Below are positions 38,734 to 47,386 of a stretch of DNA of 64,000 nt, in pieces. Source of the stretch: Aliagarivorans marinus DSM 23064 (GTDB lineage: Bacteria > Pseudomonadota > Gammaproteobacteria > Enterobacterales > Celerinatantimonadaceae); assembly GCF_000429485.1 (NCBI RefSeq), contig NZ_KE386909.1:260371-324370 (forward strand), written 5' to 3'. A model generated the notes under the pieces. That model ran no database searches. It saw only the letters and a list, made by a program, of their open reading frames with translations, and had not been told where the DNA came from. The translations under genes and the position numbers were made by a program. Position 1 is the stretch's first letter. Each line of letters opens with the position of its first letter.

Positions 38734-38766
38734 AAAGGTAGTTTTAATTCTCTCATAACAAGAGAA

Positions 38767-38843
38767 TGGTGGCTATGGCGGGACTTGAACCTGCGACCCC
38801 AGCATTATGAGTGCTGTGCTCTAACCAGCTGAGCTACATAGCC
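38767..38843 (-). tRNA. tRNA-Met (CAT, elongator type), copy 2
   Basis: A 77-nt tRNA with acceptor GGCTATG, anticodon loop CTCATAA and encoded CCA. It is close to E. coli elongator tRNA-Met, and identical to 39211-39287. Confidence 0.95.
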
Positions 38844-38865
38844 ATCTTGCATTGCTCTTGCGCGT

Positions 38866-38915
38866 TGACCCCGACATTAAGGGTGCTGTGCTCTAACCGG
38901 CTGAGCTACATAGCC
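38866..38915 (-). pseudogene. Truncated tRNA-Met-like pseudogene
   Basis: Fifty nucleotides match the 5' part of the adjacent tRNA-Met (acceptor 5' strand, D arm, anticodon arm) but then break off before the T arm and run straight into the leader GCAAGAGCAATGCAAGAT that precedes the next intact tRNA-Met. The anticodon position reads CTT instead of CAT, U33 is replaced by C, and the anticodon stem has a mismatch. It cannot fold as a tRNA. Confidence 0.8.
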
Positions 38916-38938
38916 ATTTAGCCGAAGCTAAATAAAAG

Positions 38939-39013
38939 TGGCAGGGGTAGCTGGATTTGAACCAACGAATGGCGGCATCAAAAGCCGCTGCCTTACCGCT
39001 TGGCGATACCCCT
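38939..39013 (-). tRNA. tRNA-Gln (TTG), copy 1
   Basis: Identical in sequence to 38521-38595, with anticodon TTG and encoded CCA. Third tRNA in transcription order. Confidence 0.96.
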
Positions 39014-39081
39014 ACAGCGTCGACCTGTTATTTTATGAGTGAGTCACACTCATGCAAGTGTTTTTACAATCACAGTAAGAA

Positions 39082-39166
39082 TGGTGCGGGAGGAGAGACT
39101 TGAACTCTCACACCTTGCGATACTAGAACCTAAATCTAGCGCGTCTACCAATTCCGCCACTCCCGC
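39082..39166 (-). tRNA. tRNA-Leu (TAG), copy 1
   Basis: Identical in sequence to 38649-38733. An 85-nt class II tRNA with anticodon TAG. Second in transcription order. Confidence 0.96.
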
Positions 39167-39210
39167 GACTTACTGAGCACTTCGCTTAGGGTTTACACCT
39201 TAAGAGAAGA

Positions 39211-39287
39211 TGGTGGCTATGGCGGGACTTGAACCTGCGACCCCAGCATTATGAGTGCTGTGCTCTAACCAGCTGAGCTACATAGCC
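39211..39287 (-). tRNA. tRNA-Met (CAT, elongator type), copy 1
   Basis: First tRNA after the promoter at 39371-39399, identical to 38767-38843. The preceding leader GCAAGAGCAATGCAAGAT is shared with copy 2. Confidence 0.95.
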
Positions 39288-39370
39288 ATCTTGCATTGCT
39301 CTTGCAATACTCTTACAAGGCAATCAATGCTCTCGTAAGAAGCAGCCCCTGTTCCGTTGCTGCGGCGCGT

Positions 39371-39399
39371 ATTATGCTTATCCGCCCCTAGAGCGTCAA
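39371..39399 (-). promoter_or_regulatory. Sigma-70 promoter of the tRNA operon
   Basis: Read on the minus strand: -35 TTGACG (39399-39394), a 17-nt spacer and -10 CATAAT (39376-39371), followed by the GC-rich discriminator ACGCGCCGC. A GC-rich discriminator is the usual mark of stringently controlled stable-RNA promoters. The start would lie about 75 nt before the first tRNA. Confidence 0.85.
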
Positions 39400-39549
39400 C
39401 CGTTTTTTTGCCAAAAAAGTGCAAATTGGTTTGTTTGCTTAAAGCCTGTACAAACTGCTGTGACCTTAACCAAAGATTGGCCAAAAACTCGCTAACTCCC
39501 CCAGATTTTTCTATTGCAGCGGATGCGCTAGCCTACTGTTTTTATTGTA

Positions 39550-39709
39550 ATACCAATCTGGATAAGTAAGTGGTCAGGTATTGCGCAGGAAAAAACATTG
39601 AGGACGAGGAAGTGCTTGCCGTAACTAGTGGACTAATTACAAAAGCGCTGACGCAGTCATCAATGATTTTAACCAGCAAGAGTGATCAGTTACTTATGTG
39701 GATTGGTAT
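39550..39709. repeat. MITE-like element, copy 3 (160 bp, inverted)
   Basis: Reverse complement of the family at 190-349 and 25460-25620: it starts ATACCAATCTGGATAAGTAA and ends with the complement of ATACCAATCCACATAAGTAA. It lies upstream of the tRNA promoter and downstream of ychF. A frame running through it (39570-39818) is a by-product of the repeat and not a gene. The remaining non-coding sequence 39288-40017 holds the tRNA promoter, this element, a tandem repeat and the ychF terminator. Confidence 0.85.
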
Positions 39710-39896
39710 AATTACCTTGGCCGAGGGCGTTGTCGCTGCAAATTTATCGCCTTTATCAAAGCGGGTTTGCTTACGCGTTGAGCAATGCCTTAGCTATGTG
39801 GCTAAAAAGCGTGCTTAGCGAGGCTTGGCGTTTAGCCGCTAAAGCCGTAATTGCGCCAGGGCTGAGTGGTGATTCGGCTGCCTAGCGCAGCGGTAC

Positions 39897-39962
39897 CTCT
39901 ATATAGGCGCAGCGAGTTCTCTATAAATGCGCCGCGATTTCTCTATATAAGTGGCAGTTGGC
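39897..39962. repeat. Three imperfect 22-bp tandem repeats
   Basis: Units at 39897-39918 (CTCTATATAGGCGCAGCGAG), 39919-39940 (CTCTATAAATGCGCCGCGAT) and 39941-39962 (CTCTATATAAGTGGCAGTTG) follow each other without a gap; the third unit is the most diverged. They lie just beyond the ychF terminator. Confidence 0.7.
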
Positions 39963-39974
39963 CACGCCAAATAC

Positions 39975-40000
39975 AAAAAACCGGTGCAAGCACCGGTTTT
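39975..40000 (-). terminator. Terminator of the rplY-pth-ychF unit
   Basis: AAAACCGGTG (39977-39986) pairs with CACCGGTTTT (39991-40000) around CAAG. On the minus strand a run of six T follows. It lies 18 nt past the ychF stop. Confidence 0.92.
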
Positions 40001-40017
40001 CTCTCAAGGTTTAGCGA

Positions 40018-41109
40018 TTAAACGTTAAACAAGAAGTGGATAACGTCGCCGTCAGAGACCACGTAGCCTTTACCTTCCTGGCGCCACTTACCGTTTTCTT
40101 TGGCGCCCGACTCACCGTTGAACTCGATGTAGTCGTCGTAGCCAATCACTTCGGCGCGAATAAAGCCGCGTTCGAAGTCGGTGTGGATCTTACCGGCCGC
40201 TTGTGGGGCTGTTGCACCTACCGGAATGGTCCAGGCGCGTACTTCTTTTACGCCCGCTGTGAAGTAGGTTTGTAGAGTAAGCAGCTCGTAACCGGCGCGA
40301 ATCACCCGGTTAAGGCCAGGCTCTTCCAGCCCCATCTCTTCCATAAACTCGGCTTTTTCGTCGGCGTCGAGTTCGGCGATCTCGCCTTCAATCTCGGCAC
40401 ATACCGCCACAACCACCGCATTCTCGTTGGCAGCAATCTCTTTTACTGTCTCGAGGTAGGGGTTGTTGTCGAAGCCATCGTCATTCACGTTGGCGATGTA
40501 CATGGTTGGCTTGAGGGTCAGGAAGTTCATGTAGCCGATGGCGGCCAGCTCTTCTTTGCTCAGCTCCAGGCTGCGGATCATCTCACCTTCTTCCAAGTGA
40601 GCCAGGATCTTTTGTAGAACCGGTTGCTCGAACTTGGCGTCTTTATCACCGCCTTTGGCTTTTTTGCCTACGCGGATGATGGCTTTTTCACAGGTTTCCA
40701 TGTCAGCCAGTGCCAGCTCGGTGTTGATCACCTCGATGTCGGCGGCCGGGTCAACCTGACCGGCAACGTGAACGATGTTGTCGTTCTCGAAGCAGCGCAC
40801 TACATGGCCGATGGCGTCGGTCTCACGGATGTTCGCCAGGAACTTGTTACCCAGACCTTCACCTTTAGAGGCGCCCGCAACCAAACCGGCAATGTCGACG
40901 AACTCCATGGTGGTTGGCAGTACGCGTTGCGGGTTTACGATGGCGGCCAGCGCGTCGAGGCGTGGATCTGGCACAGGTACTACGCCGGTATTTGGCTCAA
41001 TAGTACAAAAAGGGAAGTTTGCTGCTTCAATACCCGCTTGGGTCAGTGCATTAAATAGGGTGGATTTACCTACGTTAGGCAAACCAACGATGCCACATTT
41101 GAATCCCAT
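40018..41109 (-). CDS. ychF: Redox-regulated ATPase YchF
   Basis: A 363-residue Obg-family P-loop protein that prefers ATP and binds ribosomes. G1 is [12 protein letters not shown] near residue 9, and the C-terminal TGS domain carries [20 protein letters not shown] and a final [11 protein letters not shown]. It is paired with pth as in nearly all gammaproteobacteria. It follows pth after 35 nt and ends at a clear terminator. Confidence 0.98.
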   Translation of the reverse strand: MGFKCGIVGLPNVGKSTLFNALTQAGIEAANFPFCTIEPNTGVVPVPDPRLDALAAIVNPQRVLPTTMEFVDIAGLVAGASKGEGLGNKFLANIRETDAIGHVVRCFENDNIVHVAGQVDPAADIEVINTELALADMETCEKAIIRVGKKAKGGDKDAKFEQPVLQKILAHLEEGEMIRSLELSKEELAAIGYMNFLTLKPTMYIANVNDDGFDNNPYLETVKEIAANENAVVVAVCAEIEGEIAELDADEKAEFMEEMGLEEPGLNRVIRAGYELLTLQTYFTAGVKEVRAWTIPVGATAPQAAGKIHTDFERGFIRAEVIGYDDYIEFNGESGAKENGKWRQEGKGYVVSDGDVIHFLFNV

Positions 41110-41144
41110 AATCTTACCTGTAGTCGGGCCAAGCGCTGCTTGGC

Positions 41145-41729
41145 TTAGGCTTTAAACGTATGCAGGCGATTCATCGCCTTGCTCAAACCGTCAGTTAGCA
41201 GAATATCGATGCTGCGAACCGCTTCGTCAACGGCGGCGTCGATCAATTCTTGCTCATTTTTAGGTGCTTTGCCCAGAACGAAGCCGGAGACCCGGTCTTT
41301 GTGCCCTGGATGACCGATGCCAATGCGGCAGCGGTAGAAATTCTTGTTGTTCCCCAGCTTGGAAATGGTATCGCGCAGGCCGTTGTGACCACCGTGTCCG
41401 CCGCCTTGTTTAAAACGGGCGACACCGGGAGGAAGGTCCAACTCATCGTGGGCCAGCATGATCTGCTCAGGCTCAATGCGGTAGAAACGTGCAAGACTGG
41501 CAACGGCTTTGCCGCTTAGATTCATGTACGTTGTGGGGATAAGCAGGCGCATTTCCTGACCGTTCGCTTGAATGCGGGCGGTCTTACCGAAGTGTTTCGG
41601 ATCAGCTTTCAGAGGGGTGTGGTGATTAGCGGCTAGCTGTTCGACTAACCAAGCACCGGCATTATGACGGGTTTTTTCATATTCGGGGCCTGGATTACCC
41701 AGGCCCACGAGTAAGCGAATGTCAGCCAC
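41145..41729 (-). CDS. pth: Peptidyl-tRNA hydrolase
   Basis: A 194-residue enzyme that recycles tRNA from aborted peptidyl-tRNAs. The N-terminal motif [20 protein letters not shown] contains the catalytic His, and [18 protein letters not shown] is the second family motif. It starts 5 nt after rplY's stop, which implies co-transcription of rplY-pth-ychF. Confidence 0.98.
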   Translation of the reverse strand: MADIRLLVGLGNPGPEYEKTRHNAGAWLVEQLAANHHTPLKADPKHFGKTARIQANGQEMRLLIPTTYMNLSGKAVASLARFYRIEPEQIMLAHDELDLPPGVARFKQGGGHGGHNGLRDTISKLGNNKNFYRCRIGIGHPGHKDRVSGFVLGKAPKNEQELIDAAVDEAVRSIDILLTDGLSKAMNRLHTFKA

Positions 41730-41734
41730 TGTGA

Positions 41735-42364
41735 TTATTCAGCAGCTTCTTCGCCTTCAGCTTCGCCTTCAGCATCGTCAGCACCACCTTTAGCTGCAGT
41801 GATAGACACTACTGCTTGGTCGTGAGATTCGCCTTTAGCAAGCTCTACTGAAGTAACGCCAGCAGGCAGGGTCAGATCTGACAAGTGCAGAGTTTGGCCC
41901 AGCTCAACTTTAGCTACGTCAACTTCAACGAACTCTGGAAGATCTTTTGGCAGACAGCTTACTTCAATTTCTGAAGCCAAGTGGTGTACCTTACCGCCTT
42001 GCTCTTTAACAGCAGGAGCAGTGTCTTCGTTTACGAAGTGTAGAGGTACGTTCTTGTGGATCTCGTGAGAGTTATCTACACGCTGAAAGTCAATGTGTTG
42101 TACTTTTGGCTTGAACGCGTGACGCTGCATGTCTTTTACAAGAACTTGCTCTTCGTTACCGTCGATAACCAAAGTGATGATGCTTGAGTAGAAAGCTTCA
42201 ACTTCTTGCGCCTTGATCACTTCGTTGTGAGCTAGGGTGATAGAAACTGGCTCTTTGTCAGCACCGTATACAATTGCAGGAACTTTTTCTGCGTGACGTA
42301 GGCGGCGGCTCGCACCTTTCCCTAGGTCGGTACGCAGTTCAGCGTTTAGTTTGATAGTAGACAT
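41735..42364 (-). CDS. rplY: 50S ribosomal protein L25, long (Ctc/TL5) form
   Basis: A 209-residue 5S-rRNA-binding protein. An N-terminal L25 domain ([20 protein letters not shown]) is followed by the C-terminal TL5/Ctc beta domain and an acidic Glu/Ala tail. The start MSTIKLNAE at 42364 is set by a GGAG site 6 nt upstream; a longer in-frame reading to 42424 lacks a ribosome site. The short E. coli L25 lacks the second domain. Confidence 0.96.
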   Translation of the reverse strand: MSTIKLNAELRTDLGKGASRRLRHAEKVPAIVYGADKEPVSITLAHNEVIKAQEVEAFYSSIITLVIDGNEEQVLVKDMQRHAFKPKVQHIDFQRVDNSHEIHKNVPLHFVNEDTAPAVKEQGGKVHHLASEIEVSCLPKDLPEFVEVDVAKVELGQTLHLSDLTLPAGVTSVELAKGESHDQAVVSITAAKGGADDAEGEAEGEEAAE

Positions 42365-42467
42365 GGTAATCTCCAAAAAATGAATGTCCCCGCAACTTGC
42401 GACCAGATGCGGGTTTGGAACCATTTAACACCAGTGAAATAATCCACTTGGTCGAAAAAGGCGCGGC

Positions 42468-42496
42468 ATTCTACCATTGCTGGCCGTCGTTGCCAA
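42468..42496 (-). promoter_or_regulatory. Promoter of rplY-pth-ychF
   Basis: On the minus strand: -35 TTGGCA (42496-42491), a 17-nt spacer, -10 TAGAAT (42473-42468), then a GC-rich discriminator GCCGCGCC, as expected for a growth-rate or stringently regulated ribosomal promoter. It lies ~100 nt from the start codon. Confidence 0.8.
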
Positions 42497-42917
42497 ACGA
42501 AATGGTGGAATAAACAGCGCCTCTTTTAGGCGCTGGCAAGATAGCATCTTCAAGCGCGTATTCAAGCCTTTACTGACCACCCTGCAACAGGGCGCGGTCC
42601 GCGATGAAAGTCTGCCTCTAGCGGAGCGCGCTCACAGTTTTCGGCTCAACCCGCCCGATCGGAACTCCTCGTATTCAACACCAATGAGTGCAACAGCGCA
42701 CTGTTAACCTTTTGTTAACATGTTGGTTTTTTGCTTTTAGCCAAGATCCCCTTGCAAAACACAAGGCTGATTCCAGCCGTTCCTAGTACTTTGGTCTAGT
42801 ATCCAGAACGCCTCTTTTCAGACATTTATTGTCTATTATTCAGCGACATGCAGGCCCTCCATCGGGCCAGGGAACAGGGGTAAGCCCCGCAATTAGCACG
42901 CTTTTTTGGAGGCGAGT
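42497..42917 (+). other. Leader region of the TAXI-TRAP operon
   Basis: No gene is seen. It contains two GTTAAC boxes at 42703-42708 and 42714-42719, 11 bp apart, within TGTTAACCTTTTGTTAACA, a possible operator or promoter-proximal site. It also contains the hairpin GGCCC-TCCAT-CGGGCC near 42854. A 76-codon frame at 42477-42707 spans the rplY promoter and has no ribosome site, so I do not call it. Confidence 0.4.
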
Positions 42918-43895
42918 ATGAAAGCAATAAAGGCAGTTAGTCTATCTGTGGCATTGGCCGTATCGATGTCGGTGAGCGCCGATGACAAGGCCGGTTGGCC
43001 ATCGAGCTTTACTGTTGGCACGGCGTCGCAGGGGGGCACCTACTTTGGCTATGGCACCGCGTGGGCCAACATTGTGGCCGAAGCGACTGGGGTTACTGGC
43101 GGAGCGGAAGTCACCGGCGGTCCAATGCAGAATATGGCGCTGGTACACACCGGTGATAACGCCTTTGGCATGACCACCTTGGGCCCTGCACGCGAGTCGA
43201 TGGATGGCACTAACCCGATTGCACCGGGCCTACAGATGACTGGTGCCTGTGCCATGTTCCCGATGTATCAAACGCCGTTTTCGGTCACAGCACTCAAATC
43301 CTCCGGCATTGCTTCTATCTCCGATATCCCAGCAGGCGCCAAGATCGGTTTTGGCCCGGCGGGCTCGACCTCCGATACCTACTTCCCACGGATGATGGCA
43401 GAAGCGCTAGGGGTGGACTTTGAGCGTCGTAATGGCGGTTGGTCTGATTTAGGCGGCCAGCTACAAGACGGCCTGCTGGATGTGATTGCCTTCGCTGCTG
43501 GGGTGCCGGTGCCTGCAGTGAGCCAGCTTGAGGTGCAAACCGACATCAACATCATTGAGTTTACTGAAGAAGAGCAGGCGAAAATCCTGGCTGCCTTCCC
43601 GGTATCTAAGTTTGATATCGACGCGAGCATCTACTCAACCCTGGATGCGCCAGCGCGTTCGGTATCCATGTGGAACTTCGCCATTGCCAACTGCGACTTG
43701 CCTGAATCCTTTGTTTACGAAGCGGTAAAAGCGGTAATGGGCGATAACGAGCGGATGGTGAAAGCCCATAAAGCGGCCCGCAGCACGCTGATTGAGAACT
43801 GGGATAAGAACAACTTTATGCCTTGGCACCCAGGTGCCGCTCGCTGGTTTAACGAGAACGGCGCGAGCATTCCCAGCGATCTGATCCATCAGTAA
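42918..43895 (+). CDS. TAXI-family TRAP transporter solute-binding protein
   Basis: A 325-residue periplasmic receptor. The signal peptide (about 1-22, ending SVSA) is followed by the TAXI signature VGTASQGGTYFGYGTAWANI and EVTGGPMQNMALVHTGDNAF. I use ATG 42918 because GGAGG lies 5 nt upstream; an in-frame TTG at 42906 sits on that site. Known TAXI receptors bind glutamate, dicarboxylates or other organic acids, so the ligand is open. The permease follows 143 nt later, with a strong hairpin in the gap. Confidence 0.93.
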   Translation: MKAIKAVSLSVALAVSMSVSADDKAGWPSSFTVGTASQGGTYFGYGTAWANIVAEATGVTGGAEVTGGPMQNMALVHTGDNAFGMTTLGPARESMDGTNPIAPGLQMTGACAMFPMYQTPFSVTALKSSGIASISDIPAGAKIGFGPAGSTSDTYFPRMMAEALGVDFERRNGGWSDLGGQLQDGLLDVIAFAAGVPVPAVSQLEVQTDINIIEFTEEEQAKILAAFPVSKFDIDASIYSTLDAPARSVSMWNFAIANCDLPESFVYEAVKAVMGDNERMVKAHKAARSTLIENWDKNNFMPWHPGAARWFNENGASIPSDLIHQ

Positions 43896-43912
43896 ACGGT
43901 ATTGCAGGTAAT

Positions 43913-43950
43913 CACACAGCGATCTTACCGACAGGGTAGATCGCTGTGTG
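43913..43950 (+). other. Strong intercistronic hairpin between TAXI receptor and permease
   Basis: CACACAGCGATCT (43913-43925) pairs with AGATCGCTGTGTG (43938-43950), and an inner ACC/GGT extends the stem. No T run follows. Such hairpins commonly stabilise the upstream receptor message so that receptor exceeds permease. Confidence 0.7.
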
Positions 43951-44038
43951 CGTTTATAAGCGGCTGGACCGGCAAACGCTGCATTAGTAAACACGGTAAT
44001 AGTAAGCAGGGCTGAAAGAGTAAGGACAGGGAGCTTTT

Positions 44039-46267
44039 ATGACAGAGAACAAAACCACCCATCCTGATGATGCGAACCTTATCGCAGCGGGTGTGGACGA
44101 CGAGCAGGTTGAGTCGAATCGTCGCCTCTATACCGGCTCTGCCTTGGTGATAGTGACGGTGTTTGCCGCCGCCTATGCCGCCTTTCATATGCTGGCGCTG
44201 AATGGCGTGGGCATTCAGGCCATCACCTTTGGCCTGCTCGACATCGATTTTCTGCCTAACTTCCCGCTGGAAACCTGGAATTTTCGCATCTCGCACGTAG
44301 CCGGCGCCTTGGTGCTGGGCTTTTTGATGTTCTCGGCGACATCCTTTAACGAGACCAGCGAGCCTCGCTCTAAGCTGGTGCGCTACTCCGCCTACCCCCT
44401 GTTAGCCTGTGCGCTGTTCTCCTTAGGGATGGCAGTCTTTTTTGCTTGGGAGATCGCAGCCGGCAAGATGTGGAATGGCATGGACAAGGGCATCCGCTTT
44501 AATGAGATCTGGCTGTTTGGACTACCGCTGTGGATTGCCACCGGCTGCTCGGTGGTGTTGTCGTGGGTCGATAAGCAAAGCCGGCAACGCTTTGCGCCCC
44601 ATGACTTTGTGCTGGCGGTGGCGGCGCTTGCGGTGGCCACTTATCTCATCACCATCTACGGCACCCTGATGCGCAACTCCACCGGCACGCCGTTTGCGCC
44701 GATTGGCATCTCCATGGCGGCGGTGGCGGGCACGGTGCTGATTTTAGAACTGACTCGCAGGTTGACTGGCTTGGCCTTGGTGGTGATTGCCATCGTGTTC
44801 TTGGGTTATGTATTTGCCGGGCAGCACCTACCAGGCTTTTTGAATTCGCCGGCGATTACCTGGCAGCGCTTTTTTAGTCAGGTCTATACCGATGCCGGGG
44901 TGCTTGGGCCAACCACCGCGGTATCGTCGACCTACATCATCCTGTTTATTATCTTTGCGGCGTTCTTGCAGGCCTCCAAGGTGGGCGAGTACTTTGTGAA
45001 CTTCGCCTTCGCGGTAGCAGGGCGCGCCCGCGGGGGACCAGCCAAGGTGGCGATCTTCGCCTCGGGACTGATGGGTATGATCAACGGCACTTCAGCCGGT
45101 AACGTAGTGGCCACAGGCTCGCTGACCATTCCGCTGATGAAAAAGGTCGGCTACGAGAAGAATACCGCAGGGGCGATTGAAGCTGCCGCCTCGACCGGTG
45201 GGCAGATCATGCCGCCGATTATGGGGGCAGGGGCCTTTATCATGGCTGAGGTGACGGGGATTCCCTACACCGAGATTGCGGTGGCGGCGATTATTCCGGC
45301 GGTGCTCTACTTTGTCTCCATCTACTTTATGGTGGACTTCGAAGCCGCCAAGATGGGCATGAAAGGGATGCGCGAAGAAGAGCTGCCGAAGGTGGCGGCG
45401 ATGATCAAACAGATCTACCTGTTTGTTCCCATCCTGATCCTGATTGTGGCGTTGTTTATGGGCTACTCGGTGATTCGAGCTGGCACCTTGGCCACCGCAG
45501 CGGCTGCGGTGGTGAGCTGGTTTACTCCCTATCGGATGAACCTACGGCGGATCTTCGATGCCTTCGAGATTGCCGGGCATATGTCGATCCAGATTATCGC
45601 CGTGTGTGCCTGCGCCGGGATTATCGTAGGGGTAATCTCACTCACCGGGGTTGGCGCACGCTTCTCCAATGTCTTGCTTAATCTGGCTGCCGCCTCGCAG
45701 CTACTGGCGATGTTCTTTGCCATGTGTATCGCCATCTTGTTGGGGATGGGCATGCCCACAACTGCGGCCTATGCGGTTGCCGCCTCGGTGGTGGCACCGG
45801 GCTTGATAGATTTGGGCGTTCCATTGCTCACCGCGCACTTCTTTGTGTTCTATTTTGCAGTGGTCTCGGCGATCACCCCACCGGTGGCGTTGGCCTCGTT
45901 TGCGGCGGCTGGGATCTCCGGCTCCAACCCGCTGGGCACCTCCATCACCTCGTTTAAGATTGGCATCGCCGCCTTTGTGGTGCCGTTTATGTTCTTCTAT
46001 AACTCAACCTTGCTGATGGACGGCGACACCGTATCGGTGCTGCGCGCTGGCATTACCGCGGTGTTTGGGATCTTCTTATTAGCCTCTGCGGTGCAGGGCT
46101 GGTTTGTCGGCGCTCGCGCTAATCTGCTGATCCGCGGCGTGCTGGTGGTTGCGGCGCTGTTGATGATATCCGGAGGCTTGGTGACCGACCTTATCGGTAT
46201 TGGTCTGGCAGTGGCGATGTTCCTTGCTCAGCGAGCGTTTAAGCCGCGCGGTGCTAGTACATCCTGA
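44039..46267 (+). CDS. TRAP transporter permease, fused 4TM/12TM (DctQM-like)
   Basis: A 742-residue inner-membrane protein in which the small (4-helix) and large (12-helix) TRAP subunits are fused, the usual form for TAXI systems. Visible segments: the N-terminal hydrophobic cluster to about residue 240, then the DctM core with SGLMGMINGTSAGNVVATGS, AAASTGGQIMPPIMGAGAF and ILLGMGMPTTAAYAVAASVV. It uses the Na+ gradient to import the receptor's ligand. With the receptor it interrupts the rplY/prs neighbourhood conserved in other genera. Confidence 0.95.
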   Translation: MTENKTTHPDDANLIAAGVDDEQVESNRRLYTGSALVIVTVFAAAYAAFHMLALNGVGIQAITFGLLDIDFLPNFPLETWNFRISHVAGALVLGFLMFSATSFNETSEPRSKLVRYSAYPLLACALFSLGMAVFFAWEIAAGKMWNGMDKGIRFNEIWLFGLPLWIATGCSVVLSWVDKQSRQRFAPHDFVLAVAALAVATYLITIYGTLMRNSTGTPFAPIGISMAAVAGTVLILELTRRLTGLALVVIAIVFLGYVFAGQHLPGFLNSPAITWQRFFSQVYTDAGVLGPTTAVSSTYIILFIIFAAFLQASKVGEYFVNFAFAVAGRARGGPAKVAIFASGLMGMINGTSAGNVVATGSLTIPLMKKVGYEKNTAGAIEAAASTGGQIMPPIMGAGAFIMAEVTGIPYTEIAVAAIIPAVLYFVSIYFMVDFEAAKMGMKGMREEELPKVAAMIKQIYLFVPILILIVALFMGYSVIRAGTLATAAAAVVSWFTPYRMNLRRIFDAFEIAGHMSIQIIAVCACAGIIVGVISLTGVGARFSNVLLNLAAASQLLAMFFAMCIAILLGMGMPTTAAYAVAASVVAPGLIDLGVPLLTAHFFVFYFAVVSAITPPVALASFAAAGISGSNPLGTSITSFKIGIAAFVVPFMFFYNSTLLMDGDTVSVLRAGITAVFGIFLLASAVQGWFVGARANLLIRGVLVVAALLMISGGLVTDLIGIGLAVAMFLAQRAFKPRGASTS

Positions 46268-46303
46268 CGGGTGGAGCCTAATTGAAGGCCAAGTTACGGG
46301 TAT

Positions 46304-46333
46304 AAAAAAAGCGCTGCCTCGGCAGCGCTTTTT
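46304..46333. terminator. Bidirectional terminator between TRAP permease and prs
   Basis: AAAAAAGCGCTGC pairs with GCAGCGCTTTTT around a 4-nt CTCG loop. T runs are present on both strands, and it separates convergent units. Confidence 0.93.
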
Positions 46334-46352
46334 GCTGAATGCTTAAAGCATC

Positions 46353-47294
46353 TTAGAACATCGCAGAGATAGACTCTTCGTTGCTCACGCGGCGAATGGC
46401 TTCAGCCAGCATCGGTGCCAGTGATAGCAGCTTCACTTTGTCTAGTTTCTTCATCTCTTCGCTCAGTGGGATAGAGTCGGTGATGATCACTTCGTCCAGC
46501 GCTGAGTTACGGATGTTTTCTACGGCGTTGCCAGAGAATACTGGGTGGGTTGCGTAAGCGAATACACGCTTGGCGCCACGCTCTTTAAGGGCAGCCGCTG
46601 CCTGACACAGGGTACCGCCGGTATCGATCATGTCATCAACCATAATGCAGTCACGGCCTTCAACGTCACCGATGATGTTCATCACCTGAGCCACGTTGGC
46701 GCGTGGACGACGTTTGTCGATGATTGCCAGATCAGCATCGTTTAGCATCTTCGCTACCGCACGGGCACGTACTACGCCGCCGATGTCTGGAGATACCACA
46801 ACCGGCGCTTCCAGGTCTTTGTCCAGCATGTCTTGCAGCAGCACTGGGCTACCGAAGGCGTTATCTACTGGTACGTCGAAGAAGCCTTGGATCTGCTCGG
46901 CGTGCAGGTCAACGGTCAGAACGCGGTCAACACCTACGCTAGACAGGAAGTCTGCAACAACACGTGCAGTAATTGGCACACGGGCACTACGAGGACGACG
47001 GTCCTGACGGGCATAACCGAAGTAAGGGATTACCGCAGTAATACGACCAGCTGAGGCACGACGCAACGCGTCTACCATCACAATCAACTCCATGACGTTG
47101 TCGTTAGTAGGGGCACAGGTTGATTGGATTACAAAGATGTCGCCGCCGCGTACATTCTCGTTGATTTGTACGCTAATTTCGCCGTCGCTGAAGCGACCTA
47201 CAGCGATGTCACCAAGGCTGGTGTACAAGCGATCTGCGATACGCTGGGCGAGTTCTGGCGTGGCATTGCCGGCGAAAAGTTTCATGTCTGGCAC
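46353..47294 (-). CDS. prs: Ribose-phosphate pyrophosphokinase
   Basis: A 313-residue enzyme that makes PRPP from ribose-5-phosphate and ATP for nucleotide, His and NAD synthesis. Motifs: [20 protein letters not shown] (ATP/flexible loop), [14 protein letters not shown], and the PRPP loop [14 protein letters not shown]. It lies downstream of ispE-lolB with a 92-nt gap. Confidence 0.98.
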   Translation of the reverse strand: MPDMKLFAGNATPELAQRIADRLYTSLGDIAVGRFSDGEISVQINENVRGGDIFVIQSTCAPTNDNVMELIVMVDALRRASAGRITAVIPYFGYARQDRRPRSARVPITARVVADFLSSVGVDRVLTVDLHAEQIQGFFDVPVDNAFGSPVLLQDMLDKDLEAPVVVSPDIGGVVRARAVAKMLNDADLAIIDKRRPRANVAQVMNIIGDVEGRDCIMVDDMIDTGGTLCQAAAALKERGAKRVFAYATHPVFSGNAVENIRNSALDEVIITDSIPLSEEMKKLDKVKLLSLAPMLAEAIRRVSNEESISAMF

Positions 47295-47386
47295 GATGAA
47301 AACCTCAGATTTTTAACAGGTAAAAGAGCGTTGGTCGTAAACAGAATAGTTGAAGCTGGACAAAAGTCAGGCCTTCACTATCCATG

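Noticed and set aside
38520-39290. CRISPR-like repetition in the tRNA region
   Set aside because: The repeats are tRNA genes duplicated as a block; spacers are not uniform in length.
39570-39818. 82-codon frame on the plus strand downstream of the tRNA promoter
   Set aside because: Most of it is MITE copy 3 read through; there is no ribosome site and no family resemblance.
42477-42707. 76-codon frame upstream of the TAXI receptor
   Set aside because: It covers the rplY promoter on the other strand and lacks a ribosome site.
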